Of a stretch of DNA of 64,000 nucleotides, positions 25,460 to 34,330 are shown piece by piece. This DNA comes from Paenibacillus macquariensis. Its GTDB lineage: Bacteria > Bacillota > Bacilli > Paenibacillales > Paenibacillaceae. The stretch is taken from positions 44,005-108,004 of the forward strand of contig NZ_FTNK01000018.1 of NCBI RefSeq assembly GCF_900156375.1, in the 5' to 3' direction. Under the pieces are notes generated by a model. That model was not told the origin of the DNA. It saw only the letters and a program-made list of their open reading frames with translations, and made no database searches. Both the position numbers and the translations under genes were made by a program. The first letter of the stretch is position 1. Every line of letters starts with the position of its first letter.

Positions 25460-26140
25460 ATGTGTGGACGTTATACAATAACAGTCTCTATGGAAGAGTT
25501 GTTGATTAGGTATCTGACGAGTGATTCTCCAATGATCCAGTACGCCCCGAAATATAATGTGGCACCCATGCAAATGATACCTGCTGTCATACATAATGGG
25601 TTAGAGAATCGTGTTGGGGAACTTCGCTGGGGCCTTGTTCCATCTTGGGCTAAGGATCAGAAAATAGGCAGCAATATGATTAATGCGAGAGCTGAAACAC
25701 TACTAGAGAAAGCTTCGTTCAAACGGCTTGTAAGTAACCGGCGATGTATCATCCCTGCTGATGGATTTTATGAATGGAGGAAGCAAGAAGGAAGTAAACA
25801 GCCTATGCGAATTGTTATGCGAGACGGCGATATTTTCTCAATGGCTGGTTTATATGACATTTGGATCGACCCTAGCGGAAAGAAGCTGAGTACTTGTACG
25901 ATCATCACCACAACACCTAATAGCCTAATGGCTGATATACATGACCGCATGCCCGTTATTCTGCATCGTGAAGATGAATCAGACTGGCTGAACCGAGATC
26001 ATCATGATGAATCAACACTATTGAAGTTGCTTCGTCCATTTGAATCTAGTAAGATGCACGCCTATCGTGTATCACATTCGGTAGGGAACGTAAGAAATGA
26101 TTTGAAGGAATTAATCGAAGAAATCAAGGAGAGTGTTTGA
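25460..26140 (+). CDS. SOS response-associated peptidase (SRAP/YedK/HMCES family)
   Basis: SRAP proteins crosslink to abasic sites in single-stranded DNA through the N-terminal cysteine exposed after Met removal. The frame opens at a GTG at 25451, but the ATG at 25460 places this Cys at position 2 (MCGRYT), which the chemistry requires. GGGGGG lies upstream. Other conserved parts are INARAET, the Glu in DGFYEWRK and the His in YRVSHSVGNVRND. About 226 residues, normal length. The NUDIX gene starts two bases after its stop. Confidence 0.92.
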   Translation: MCGRYTITVSMEELLIRYLTSDSPMIQYAPKYNVAPMQMIPAVIHNGLENRVGELRWGLVPSWAKDQKIGSNMINARAETLLEKASFKRLVSNRRCIIPADGFYEWRKQEGSKQPMRIVMRDGDIFSMAGLYDIWIDPSGKKLSTCTIITTTPNSLMADIHDRMPVILHREDESDWLNRDHHDESTLLKLLRPFESSKMHAYRVSHSVGNVRNDLKELIEEIKESV

Positions 26141-26141
26141 A

Positions 26142-26759
26142 ATGAACCTTAAATGGTTGGAATGGGCAAAACAAATCCAAGCCATAAGTCAAACGGGACT
26201 TGCTTATTCAAAGGATGTCTATGATCTTGAACGCTTTGAACAGTTAAGAGATCTTAGCATTACGATATGTAACGAATATACAGATGTGGAGATTGAGAAG
26301 ATCAGAACTCTATTTGCAAGTGATAGTGGATATGCAACACCAAAGGTGGATGTACGTGGGGTTGTTTTTCAGAATGATGAAATTTTACTTGTAAAGGAAC
26401 GTCTAGATGGAGCATGGTCTTTACCTGGGGGATGGGCAGATATAGGGCTTTCACCACGGGAGGTCGTAGAGAAAGAAATAAAAGAAGAATCTGGGTTTGA
26501 TGTCAGATCAATTAGATTACTTGGTATACTGGATACGAAATTTCACGATCATCCACCGTCTGCCCAACATGTTTATAAAATATATATTTTGTGTGAAATA
26601 ACTGGTGGAGAGGCCGCGGAAAGCGTGGAAACTTCTGATGTGAGATTCTTTAAAGAGAATCAATTACCTGAGCTTTCGCAAGAAAGAGTTACAGAGAAGC
26701 AAGTTAAAGAAATGTTTAAATTTCTGAGAGAACCAGAGAAAGAAATTTTGTTAGATTAG
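26142..26759 (+). CDS. NUDIX hydrolase with NUDIX_N domain
   Basis: The 205-residue protein has an N-terminal helical NUDIX_N domain (about 1-65). A NUDIX box follows at about 96-119 (GGWADIGLSPREVVE, then KEIKEESGF). The metal-binding EE is present. The usual upstream Glu of the box is Leu and the usual Arg is Lys, a variant of the GGWAD-type subgroup. It probably cleaves a nucleoside diphosphate-linked compound. The start at 26142 fits AAGGAGAG at 26127; a GTG at 26133 is the alternative. Confidence 0.86.
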   Translation: MNLKWLEWAKQIQAISQTGLAYSKDVYDLERFEQLRDLSITICNEYTDVEIEKIRTLFASDSGYATPKVDVRGVVFQNDEILLVKERLDGAWSLPGGWADIGLSPREVVEKEIKEESGFDVRSIRLLGILDTKFHDHPPSAQHVYKIYILCEITGGEAAESVETSDVRFFKENQLPELSQERVTEKQVKEMFKFLREPEKEILLD

Positions 26760-26781
26760 ATTTCTAATAGAGAATTTAAAG

Positions 26782-26815
26782 CGGCGCGCTCAGATGAACT
26801 TATCTGATAGCGCCG
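26782..26815. terminator. Bidirectional terminator hairpin
   Basis: Two 6-bp stems (CGGCGC / GCGCCG and TCAGAT / ATCTGA) separated by a 2-nt mismatch, with a 6-nt loop, between convergent genes. Confidence 0.75.
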
Positions 26816-26838
26816 TTCTATTGATTAATATATAACGG

Positions 26839-27615
26839 CTATATAATCTTTCTGCGTAAGCGACTGGATATAAAGTCTGTAATAACAACAAGAAGTACAA
26901 TGCCGAGTAGAATTACACCAACGCGGTTCCAATTACGAACTTGAAGGGCGAAGATTAATGGCGTCCCAATACCGCCTGCCCCAACCAGACCGAGTGTTGT
27001 GGCAGATCTAATATTAATCTCAAAACGATATAAGGTGTATGACAGGATTTGAGGAATGACCTGTGGTATTACGGCAAAACGGATTATTTGTAATTTATTA
27101 GCACCGCAAGCGATAAGAGCTTCTTGTGGTCCTGGGTCAACACCTTCTATCGTTTCAGAGAATAATTTGGCTAACATACCAATAGAATGTACACCCAGAG
27201 CGAGAACGCCTGCGAAAGATCCAGGTCCAACAGCTTTAATAAATAGAATAGCGACAATCATTTCAGGAAACACCCGGATCACACTTAATGTGAACTTACC
27301 CACGCCTGGGAAGACGCGTAGCCGACTCATATTCGCTGCAGCCCAAAAGGCAAATGGTATACATAGAATAGCTGAGACAAACGTACCTAGAATTGAAATA
27401 ACTAAGGTTTCTAGTAGTTCACGTAGTAAGTCTTCTCCTTCAGGCAGATAAACATATGCCCAATCAGGATGCATGAAGCCTTTTAAGATGGATAAAGAGA
27501 CGACCTTAGATGTAGATTGAAACCCTTGGTAATCTAATCCCAACATGGACCAAATAAATATGACAAGAATAAATAGTGCGATCATCCATTTTCGTAAGTG
27601 ATGTACACGACTCAT
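26839..27615 (-). CDS. phnE: Phosphonate ABC transporter permease PhnE (second copy)
   Basis: The 258-residue inner-membrane permease has about six hydrophobic segments. The family loop EALIACGANKLQIIRFAVIP is the EAA motif that docks on PhnC. It is the last gene of a phnD-phnC-phnE-phnE set and overlaps the preceding permease by four bases. The two permeases are paralogous and probably form a heterodimeric channel, as in other Bacilli. Confidence 0.92.
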   Translation of the reverse strand: MSRVHHLRKWMIALFILVIFIWSMLGLDYQGFQSTSKVVSLSILKGFMHPDWAYVYLPEGEDLLRELLETLVISILGTFVSAILCIPFAFWAAANMSRLRVFPGVGKFTLSVIRVFPEMIVAILFIKAVGPGSFAGVLALGVHSIGMLAKLFSETIEGVDPGPQEALIACGANKLQIIRFAVIPQVIPQILSYTLYRFEINIRSATTLGLVGAGGIGTPLIFALQVRNWNRVGVILLGIVLLVVITDFISSRLRRKII

Positions 27616-28457
27616 AATAGCTTCCTCCGTATACGAGTACTTGCATTATCGATAATTAGGACGACAGCAAGTGTTAATATAATGATCGTTGCAGCCCGAT
27701 CGTATCGGAATAGTCCAAGTGATTGATTAAGTAGTAGCCCAATGCCACCCGCACCGACGAACCCAAGCACGGTAGCAGCGCGGATATTAATCTCGAAAGT
27801 ATAGAGTAGATAGGAGATAAAGGCTGGTAGTGCTTGTGGGATTACGCCAAATACAATGAGTTGAATACGAGTAGCACCTACTGCCGTCATCGCTTCCAGT
27901 GGACCGGGGTCGATCGCTTCCACTGTCTCGTATGTTAATTTGGCAATGATCCCGAACGAAAAGAATAGCAGAGCCAACATCCCAGCAAACGGACCAATGC
28001 CAAATACGGCGACGAAGACGGCTGCAAATAGTAGATCCGGAACGGTTCTTACAAGATTTAATAGGGTTCGAATAGGGAGCGATACACTTTTAAAAGGCGT
28101 AATATTATTCGCAGAGAAAAGGGCAGCAGGAATAGCCGGAATGGCACCTAATATTGTACCTGCAACGGCAATTTTTATCGTTTGTAGGGTAGGAGCCCAA
28201 ATGGTTGGAAGATAGCTCCAATCAGGTGGGAACATTTCTTTAAGTAGAACACCCATTTCTGGTAATCCGACAAACAGCTGATAAGGGGTAACATCGATGT
28301 ATAGGGAGCAAACGACGAGGATGACAATGAACAACATCCATGTCGCGATACGCTTGCCTCGTCTAGGTTTATCCAGTGCATTGGAGATTGAATCGTTTGG
28401 AGATGATGGTATCGATGGGGTAGATGTAGGGTTGGTTGACTTGATGTCTAATCTCAT
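27612..28457 (-). CDS. phnE: Phosphonate ABC transporter permease PhnE (first copy)
   Basis: The 281-residue permease has a Ser/Pro-rich cytoplasmic N-terminus (about 1-33) and six or so membrane segments. The EAA loop is EAMTAVGATRIQLIVFGVIP, and GFVGAGGIG lies near the C-terminus. It overlaps phnC and the second phnE by four bases each, so the three are translationally coupled. Confidence 0.92.
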   Translation of the reverse strand: MRLDIKSTNPTSTPSIPSSPNDSISNALDKPRRGKRIATWMLFIVILVVCSLYIDVTPYQLFVGLPEMGVLLKEMFPPDWSYLPTIWAPTLQTIKIAVAGTILGAIPAIPAALFSANNITPFKSVSLPIRTLLNLVRTVPDLLFAAVFVAVFGIGPFAGMLALLFFSFGIIAKLTYETVEAIDPGPLEAMTAVGATRIQLIVFGVIPQALPAFISYLLYTFEINIRAATVLGFVGAGGIGLLLNQSLGLFRYDRAATIIILTLAVVLIIDNASTRIRRKLL

Positions 28458-29251
28458 GTTACACCTACGACTTGCATTTCCCTTGATGTATCCAAGAACT
28501 CGTCTGCCTTCACTGGGCGTCCATAGATTTCAGCAAGTATCTCATCGGTCGCTTCACCTACACTTCCATCGAATACGATTTCTCCGGCACGAAGTCCGAT
28601 AATTCGCGTAGCATAATCACGTGCCAAATCAATAAAGTGAAGATTCACAATAGTCGTAATATTTAATTCTCGATTTATTCGTTGTAGATCATCCATGACC
28701 TGCCGTGTCGTTAGGGGATCTAATGAAGCAACGGGTTCATCTGCCAATATAATGGTGGCCTCCTGTGCTAATGCACGAGCGATAGATACACGTTGTTGTT
28801 GTCCACCAGATAGTTGATCTGCACGAATATAAGCCTTTTCTCGAATATTTACTCTTTCAAGTGCAGTTAGAGCAATCTCAACATCTCTTTTGGGAAAAGA
28901 ACCGAGCAAAGTTCTTAAGGTGGAATGGTACCCTACACGTCCAGATAGAACATTGTTGAGTACGGTGGTACGTTTAATTAAATTAAAGCTTTGAAAAATC
29001 ATACCAATATTACGTCTTATAGCACGTAACCTGCTGCCGGATGCAGAGGTAATGGATTGACCATGTATCTGAATATCACCTGATGTGACATCAATTAGTC
29101 GATTAATTGAACGCAGTAACGTCGATTTACCCGCACCTGATAATCCTACGATCACAACAAATTCACCTGTCTGTATCTTTAAGTTAATGTCCTTTAATCC
29201 AATGGTTCCATTGGGGAATGTCTTAGAGACTTGCCGTAATTCAATCATCAT
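28454..29251 (-). CDS. phnC: Phosphonate ABC transporter ATP-binding protein PhnC
   Basis: The 265-residue ABC ATPase has Walker A GLSGAGKSTLLRSINRL (about 38-54), a Q-loop in GMIFQSFNLIKR, signature LSGGQQQRVSIARAL, Walker B ILADEPVASLD and a switch His in VNLHFIDLA. SFNLIKR and RVNIREKAY match PhnC. It energises import through the two PhnE permeases. A hairpin lies between it and phnD. Confidence 0.94.
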   Translation of the reverse strand: MMIELRQVSKTFPNGTIGLKDINLKIQTGEFVVIVGLSGAGKSTLLRSINRLIDVTSGDIQIHGQSITSASGSRLRAIRRNIGMIFQSFNLIKRTTVLNNVLSGRVGYHSTLRTLLGSFPKRDVEIALTALERVNIREKAYIRADQLSGGQQQRVSIARALAQEATIILADEPVASLDPLTTRQVMDDLQRINRELNITTIVNLHFIDLARDYATRIIGLRAGEIVFDGSVGEATDEILAEIYGRPVKADEFLDTSREMQVVGVT

Positions 29252-29300
29252 TAACCCTTCCTTCTTGAAGAAATATTATCCTATACATAAAAGCACACAG

Positions 29301-29330
29301 CGCCGCCACGTTACTACAACGTGAGCGGCG
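29301..29330 (-). terminator. Hairpin between phnD and phnC (partial terminator or mRNA stabiliser)
   Basis: A 12-bp stem (CGCCGC-CACGTT / AACGTG-A-GCGGCG) with one bulge lies in the 130-nt gap. In the minus direction it is followed only by a weak T stretch. This suits partial termination or stabilisation that favours the binding protein. Confidence 0.55.
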
Positions 29331-29383
29331 TGAATGAGTTAACTCCTACACTAGTGAGGATTTATTTGACGTATACTTAATGA

Positions 29384-30376
29384 TTACTTGATTTTCTGAC
29401 CTACGGCCTCTGCATATTCACGAACCGGAGCAAAGTTAGCATCATCCCCAGCTACATAACCTACATGTGTGTAAATATCCTTTACGATTTGAGCTCCTTC
29501 TGGATCTTCAGTAATCGCGATAAAGGCATGAGCGATCTTATCGCGCCATTCTTGATTCATGTCGGAACGAACACTGATCGTATCGTTCGGGATCGGAGCA
29601 GTGAAGTGAAGTACACGAGTCTGTTCGAATACGTCTGGAACGTCTTTTACCACAACATTACGAGCATCTTGGAAATTGGCAACAGCATCAACTTGACCGT
29701 TGAGCAATGCCATAATGGCAGCGTCATGCCCTTTAATGGTTACACCTTGTACATCCGTCTCAGGATCAACGCCAGCTTTTTTTAGTTCAGCTGCTGGAAA
29801 TACATAACCTGCGGATGAAGTAACGTCTTGCCATCCGATCTTTTTGCCTTTTAAATCTGCAAGTGTTTTAATATCGGAATCTTTTTTAACAAGAATCATA
29901 GATTTGTAGAAATTCACTTTCTCTTCCGTAGGTTGTCCAGTCTCGTCATTCACACCGAAACGTTGGGCTTGAAGAAGTAAATCAGCTGCCTTTCTCAAAT
30001 CATGAGCAAGTACGTAGGCATTGGGAGGAAGAAAACCAATATCAACTTGTTTGGAAGACATCGCTTCAACAATCGTATTGTAATCTGGAGAAACGCTCAC
30101 ATGAACGGGGATTTTGAGTTGATCTCCTAGGAGTTTCTCGAGAGGTTTGGTCTTGGCTTCAAGTGTTTCTGCATTTTGAGATGGAACAAATTGAACTTCT
30201 AATTCTTTCGGGATGTATCCAGTCTCAGCAGGTTTTGCGGCAACTTCCGTTGTTGGTTTGGTGGTATTCGCATCGGGTGCTGCTGCATTCTTAGTCGTAG
30301 CGTTATTACTACCACATGCCGTTAGGCTAACCCCTAGTAGTAGAGTCATACATAGTGCGGATGTTTTTTTAAACAA
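29384..30376 (-). CDS. phnD: Phosphonate/phosphate-type substrate-binding lipoprotein PhnD
   Basis: The lipoprotein of about 330 residues has a signal peptide ending in a lipobox (SLTACGSN, acylated Cys about residue 21). A Thr/Ala/Pro linker and a PhnD-type two-lobe domain follow (VQFVPSQNAETLEAKTKPL, VDIGFLPPNAYVLAH, GKKIGWQDVTSSAGYVFPA). It binds phosphonate, phosphite or related anions outside the cell. The frame opens at a TTG at 30382, but GGGGG is only two bases away. The TTG at 30376 is better spaced. No C-P lyase genes are present in the window. Confidence 0.92.
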   Translation of the reverse strand: MFKKTSALCMTLLLGVSLTACGSNNATTKNAAAPDANTTKPTTEVAAKPAETGYIPKELEVQFVPSQNAETLEAKTKPLEKLLGDQLKIPVHVSVSPDYNTIVEAMSSKQVDIGFLPPNAYVLAHDLRKAADLLLQAQRFGVNDETGQPTEEKVNFYKSMILVKKDSDIKTLADLKGKKIGWQDVTSSAGYVFPAAELKKAGVDPETDVQGVTIKGHDAAIMALLNGQVDAVANFQDARNVVVKDVPDVFEQTRVLHFTAPIPNDTISVRSDMNQEWRDKIAHAFIAITEDPEGAQIVKDIYTHVGYVAGDDANFAPVREYAEAVGQKIK

Positions 30377-30626
30377 AATCAATTCCCCCTAATGATCTGA
30401 ATTTTTTTAGGACTCTTAACAAGATTTATCCTATCAGAATATGTAAAACTAAGGATCAAATTGGATGTTAGGTTTTGTGAAATAGATGTAAAAAATAAAG
30501 AGGGTTTATCTTATGTTGATGAAGTAGGAAGTGTTTAATATGTTGATTACAAATCATAATCTTTCTACATACAATCGTTGACTATACTATCAACGTGTCG
30601 AATGTATAAAGGGGGATGTAATCTAA

Positions 30627-32234
30627 ATGCAAGAACAGATGAGCGAAATGAAGATCATCATATTAGAGACAAGTGACATCCATGGTTACATCGTTCCCTA
30701 TTCTTATGAAGATGGGCGTTCTGTGGATCATGGTCTATCTATCATATCTACTTTAATTGCTGAACAACGTAAAGATGGGGGAGAGATTCTATTAATAGAT
30801 AATGGTGATTGCCTACAGGGGTCTCCGCTAGCTTATCATCAGGCAAAAGTGGATCGATCTCATCCTAATGTGGTCATAGAATGCATGAACGCTATTCGTT
30901 ATGATGCTGCTGTACCTGGCAATCATGAGTTTAATTTCGGGAGAAACTATCTAGAAGAGGAAGTTGCTGCATCAAATTTCCCTTGGTTATCTGCGAATGT
31001 AATATCAGAAACAACAGGGGAGCCGTTATTTGGAACGCCCTATCGTATTTGGGAATGGGAGAATGGGCTTCGCCTTGCTGTATTAGGTCTGACAACCTCC
31101 TATGTTCCGAACTGGGAACAAGAAGATCATATTCGGGGTATAAAGTTCATCGATCCTGTAGATGCAGCTAAACGCTGGATTCCGTATTTACGAGATCAGG
31201 AGAGGGCAGATATAGTCATCGTATCTTATCATGGAGGGTTAGAGAGGGATCTATTGACCGGAGAAGCCACTGAAACATTAACAGGCGAGAATCAGGGGTA
31301 TGCACTTTGTCATGAAGTGCCCGGGATTGATGTGCTATTAACAGGTCATCAGCATAGAGGTATTGCAGGTGAAACCGTGAATGGTGTTTGTGTGGTTCAG
31401 CCTGGTAGTGAAGGAAGCTACTTAGGCAAGGTAACGCTACATATGAAGCGGATTAATGATCAGTGGTTGGTTGTGGATAAGCAATCTGAACTTTTATCTT
31501 CGAAGAACACGAAGTCGGATCAGCCCATATTAGAGTTGGCTGAGCCCGCCGAGAATGCTGTGGCAGAGTGGTTGAATCAATCTATTGGATCTGTTGTTGG
31601 TGAAGATATGCGTATTTCAAATCCACTACAGACTAGACTGACGGATCATCCATTTATGGAGTGGATCAACACCGTACAAATGGCGTTAAGTGGGGTTATG
31701 ATTTCTTGTGCGGCCATATTTGATAATCATTCACCTGGATTTGGTCGTAATATCACGATGAGAGATATTATAATTAATTATAAATACCCCAATACGTTAA
31801 CGGTGTTGCGGGTTAGTGGACAAGATATAAAGGATGCACTTGAACGATCAGCTCAATATTTTCAGCTAAATGATTTGGGGGAGATTGAAGTGAGCGAGGA
31901 TTTTTTACTGCCAAAACCGCAGCACTTCAATTACGATATGTGGGAAGGTATTGAATATATTATGGACGTATCGAGAGTCCGTGGTGATCGAATTGTACGA
32001 TTAGAATGTGAAGGTAATCCGATATTACTATGCCGCGAATATGATGTAGTCATGAATAATTACCGCGCTAGTGGGGGTGGAGAGTACCCTATGTTCAAGG
32101 GGAAGAAGGTCATCAAGGAAATACGGGTAGATATGGTGGAATTGCTGGCAGATTATATAAGGTGTAGAGGTGTAATCACGGCTACGTTGAATAACAACTG
32201 GCGTGTCATTACGAGTTCTAATGAATTAGAATAG
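30627..32234 (+). CDS. Bifunctional metallophosphatase/5'-nucleotidase (UshA/CpdB-like, cytoplasmic)
   Basis: The 535-residue protein has an N-terminal metallophosphatase domain with TSDIHG (about 14-19), DNGDCLQG, PGNHEFNFG, SYHGGLE and TGHQHR, which bind two metal ions. A C-terminal nucleotide-binding domain follows (about 320-525), with YKYPNTLTVLRVSG and NNYRASGGGEYPMF. No signal peptide is seen, unlike UshA, so it acts in the cytoplasm or is released by another route. The likely substrates are 2',3'-cyclic nucleotides or nucleotides. It is divergent from the phn operon, which suggests, without proof, a shared phosphorus-scavenging role. Confidence 0.87.
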   Translation: MQEQMSEMKIIILETSDIHGYIVPYSYEDGRSVDHGLSIISTLIAEQRKDGGEILLIDNGDCLQGSPLAYHQAKVDRSHPNVVIECMNAIRYDAAVPGNHEFNFGRNYLEEEVAASNFPWLSANVISETTGEPLFGTPYRIWEWENGLRLAVLGLTTSYVPNWEQEDHIRGIKFIDPVDAAKRWIPYLRDQERADIVIVSYHGGLERDLLTGEATETLTGENQGYALCHEVPGIDVLLTGHQHRGIAGETVNGVCVVQPGSEGSYLGKVTLHMKRINDQWLVVDKQSELLSSKNTKSDQPILELAEPAENAVAEWLNQSIGSVVGEDMRISNPLQTRLTDHPFMEWINTVQMALSGVMISCAAIFDNHSPGFGRNITMRDIIINYKYPNTLTVLRVSGQDIKDALERSAQYFQLNDLGEIEVSEDFLLPKPQHFNYDMWEGIEYIMDVSRVRGDRIVRLECEGNPILLCREYDVVMNNYRASGGGEYPMFKGKKVIKEIRVDMVELLADYIRCRGVITATLNNNWRVITSSNELE

Positions 32235-32264
32235 TAGTTGAAATGGCTATCAATATATCTAGGT

Positions 32265-32307
32265 AAAGGGTTCTCATCACTTCTGAGAAATCCTTTATCT
32301 TTTTTTG
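32265..32307 (+). terminator. Intrinsic terminator
   Basis: Hairpin with an outer AAAGG / CCTTT and inner TTCTCA / TGAGAA pairing, then ATCTTTTTTT. Confidence 0.8.
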
Positions 32308-32358
32308 GTATCTGTGCATATCCTAGTGCGGAGAAGCCAAACCAAGGTGGGATGATTG

Positions 32359-33537
32359 ATGAGAACAAATGGGCTGAATAACAATGTAATGCTCATGGTT
32401 ATGATTTGTTTCTTTACAAATATGGGAGGGTATATGATCATACCCTTGTTCCCATTATTTATAGAGCAAATGAAATTTTCGGTGTTTGCGATGAGTGTTA
32501 TTTTTGCGATATTTTATGTGGGCAAAGTATGTGGAGGTGTACCTACGGGATATTTGCTGAAAAAATGGGGTGGCAAGTCCGTAGGTGTCAGTCTATTAGC
32601 TCTGCAGGTTATCAGTATGATTGGATTTGCATTGACAACAAATTATTTGTTCCTATGTGGATTGCGGTTTATTCAAGGAGCCATTGCAACAGGATTGACT
32701 GTATTTGTTAGAAGTACTATAAATGAATGGAGTACGGAAGACAATCGCGGAACTTTCAATGGTTATATTAGTAGCAGTGATGGCGCAGGTATGGTTCTAG
32801 GACCGGTTATTAGTGGCTGGATGTCTATATATTTAGCCTTGAATGTTCCTTTTTACTTCGTTGCCCTCTGTTCGGGAATAGCATTAGTTGCGTTAATACA
32901 AATAAAAGACAAATATTTTGAGCAGCGTTCTGAAGAGATCGTTGTAAAGGAGAAGCGTAGAAATATCAACGTTAATCACAAATTAGCTTTTTATTCGACA
33001 GTTCATTTCTTGGAAATGAGCGCTTTTGCTGTTTTCCTTACTTATTTTGCTTTGTATGCTACTCATATTATGGGCTGGAGCTCATTTAGTACGAGTGCCG
33101 CCTTTACGGTGGTGGGTGTATCTACGTTTATTTCAGCACCATTTGTGGGGATGATATCAGATCGATTAAAGGATAGATTAATGATTTGTATGATTGGATT
33201 GTCTCTGATTGCAGTAGAGGTTATTCTATTCTTAGCATTTGATCAACATTGGATCGTTTACATGGGTATGTTGATTGGTGGAATTGGAGGGGCATGTTAT
33301 CTGGATTCTTTCTTTGCTCATATTGCGGATACTGTTCGTCAAGAGCAACGAAGTTCATTTATAGGGAATGTGATTTCCTTCTCTGAGCTTGGTGCTATTG
33401 TATCTCCCGTTATTGCAGGAATGTTGGTATCGTCTTTTTCATTGTATGTTGCCTTCTATTTTAATTTAGCTATTTTGCTTGCTGCGATCCTTATTCAACT
33501 TGTGATGAGGTATAGGCTAAAGAATCCGGAGTATTGA
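32359..33537 (+). CDS. MFS transporter
   Basis: The 392-residue protein has about 12 membrane segments. A motif-A-like VPTGYLLKKWGGKSVG lies after helix 2, FIQGAIATG in helix 4, and a second motif GMISDRLKDRL in the C-terminal half. The frame starts at a TTG at 32356, but AAGGTGGG is spaced for the ATG at 32359. It lies 140 nt before fur and could be a metallophore or drug exporter; that is only suggested by position. Confidence 0.85.
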   Translation: MRTNGLNNNVMLMVMICFFTNMGGYMIIPLFPLFIEQMKFSVFAMSVIFAIFYVGKVCGGVPTGYLLKKWGGKSVGVSLLALQVISMIGFALTTNYLFLCGLRFIQGAIATGLTVFVRSTINEWSTEDNRGTFNGYISSSDGAGMVLGPVISGWMSIYLALNVPFYFVALCSGIALVALIQIKDKYFEQRSEEIVVKEKRRNINVNHKLAFYSTVHFLEMSAFAVFLTYFALYATHIMGWSSFSTSAAFTVVGVSTFISAPFVGMISDRLKDRLMICMIGLSLIAVEVILFLAFDQHWIVYMGMLIGGIGGACYLDSFFAHIADTVRQEQRSSFIGNVISFSELGAIVSPVIAGMLVSSFSLYVAFYFNLAILLAAILIQLVMRYRLKNPEY

Positions 33538-33573
33538 ATGATCGAATGTATAGATCTTACAGCTATTTTCGAC

Positions 33574-33602
33574 TTGAACTTATTCATAAATTAAGTTATT
33601 AT
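33574..33602 (+). promoter_or_regulatory. Sigma-A promoter of fur
   Basis: TTGAAC at 33574-33579 and TATTAT at 33597-33602 with 17-nt spacing, directly before a Fur-box-like sequence. Confidence 0.55.
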
Positions 33603-33606
33603 TTAA

Positions 33607-33621
33607 TGATAATAATTATAA
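33607..33621. promoter_or_regulatory. Fur box-like 7-1-7 operator
   Basis: TGATAATAATTATAA matches the 7-1-7 Fur box (TGATAATNATTATCA) at all but one defined position. It lies just downstream of the -10 element of the fur gene, which suggests autoregulation. Confidence 0.65.
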
Positions 33622-33676
33622 ATAAGAAAATAAAAAAACACAGGTTACAAAGAGAATAGAAGGAGGCGTTAATGAA

Positions 33677-34150
33677 ATGATGGATGCACGTATTGATGAG
33701 ATCAGAAAGCAATTGACGGCCAAAGGATTTAAGCTTACTGCTCAACGGGAAGAAACGGTCAAGGTATTGCTTGAGAATGAAGATAATCATTTAACGACTG
33801 AAGAAATTTATATGATTGTTAAAAATAGAGTTGCAGAAATTGGGATTGCTACCGTCTACAGGACATTAGAATTATTAAAAGAGCTACATGTCATTGAAAA
33901 AGTTAATTTTGGTGATGGGGTGTATCGATTTGATCTACGAAGAAAGAATCAAGCTCATTTCCATCATCATTTAATCTGTACGGAATGTGGGGCGGTGCAG
34001 GAAATTTTGGAGGATTGGTTACTTCCTTTAGAGAATCGAGTTCTGCTCGAATTTGGATTTACTGTGGAGGACCATCGACTTGATTTCCAGGGGGTATGTC
34101 ATTCCTGTAAAGCAAAACATACCAGTGAGGAATGTAAAGCTGTCTCCTAA
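33677..34150 (+). CDS. fur: Fur family ferric uptake regulator
   Basis: The 157-residue regulator has an N-terminal winged helix (FKLTAQREETVKVL, then IGIATVYRTLELLKEL, about 18-70). A dimerisation domain follows with the metal-binding HFHHHLICTEC (Cys101, Cys104) and CHSC (Cys141, Cys144), the structural Zn site. It resembles Fur more than PerR or Zur, as supported by the Fur box upstream, but family members are hard to separate by sequence alone. An AGAAGGAGG site lies about 10 nt upstream. Confidence 0.87.
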   Translation: MMDARIDEIRKQLTAKGFKLTAQREETVKVLLENEDNHLTTEEIYMIVKNRVAEIGIATVYRTLELLKELHVIEKVNFGDGVYRFDLRRKNQAHFHHHLICTECGAVQEILEDWLLPLENRVLLEFGFTVEDHRLDFQGVCHSCKAKHTSEECKAVS

Positions 34151-34178
34151 CAATTTAACATAGTGCTAGACGAACAAT

Positions 34179-34209
34179 GAGCCCGGAGTTTATTCTGTGG
34201 CTCTCTTTT
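34179..34209 (+). terminator. Weak terminator candidate after fur
   Basis: Five-bp GAGCC / GGCTC stem with a long loop followed by TCTTTT. The stem is short. Confidence 0.4.
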
Positions 34210-34330
34210 GTATATGTATTTATTCAAAAAGCCATCTGTTGATCACGCAGGATATACAGTTAAAGTGACAAAATATTAACTCATATCACACTATAAATAG
34301 CGTAATATGGTGTTAAGGAGGAGATTATCA

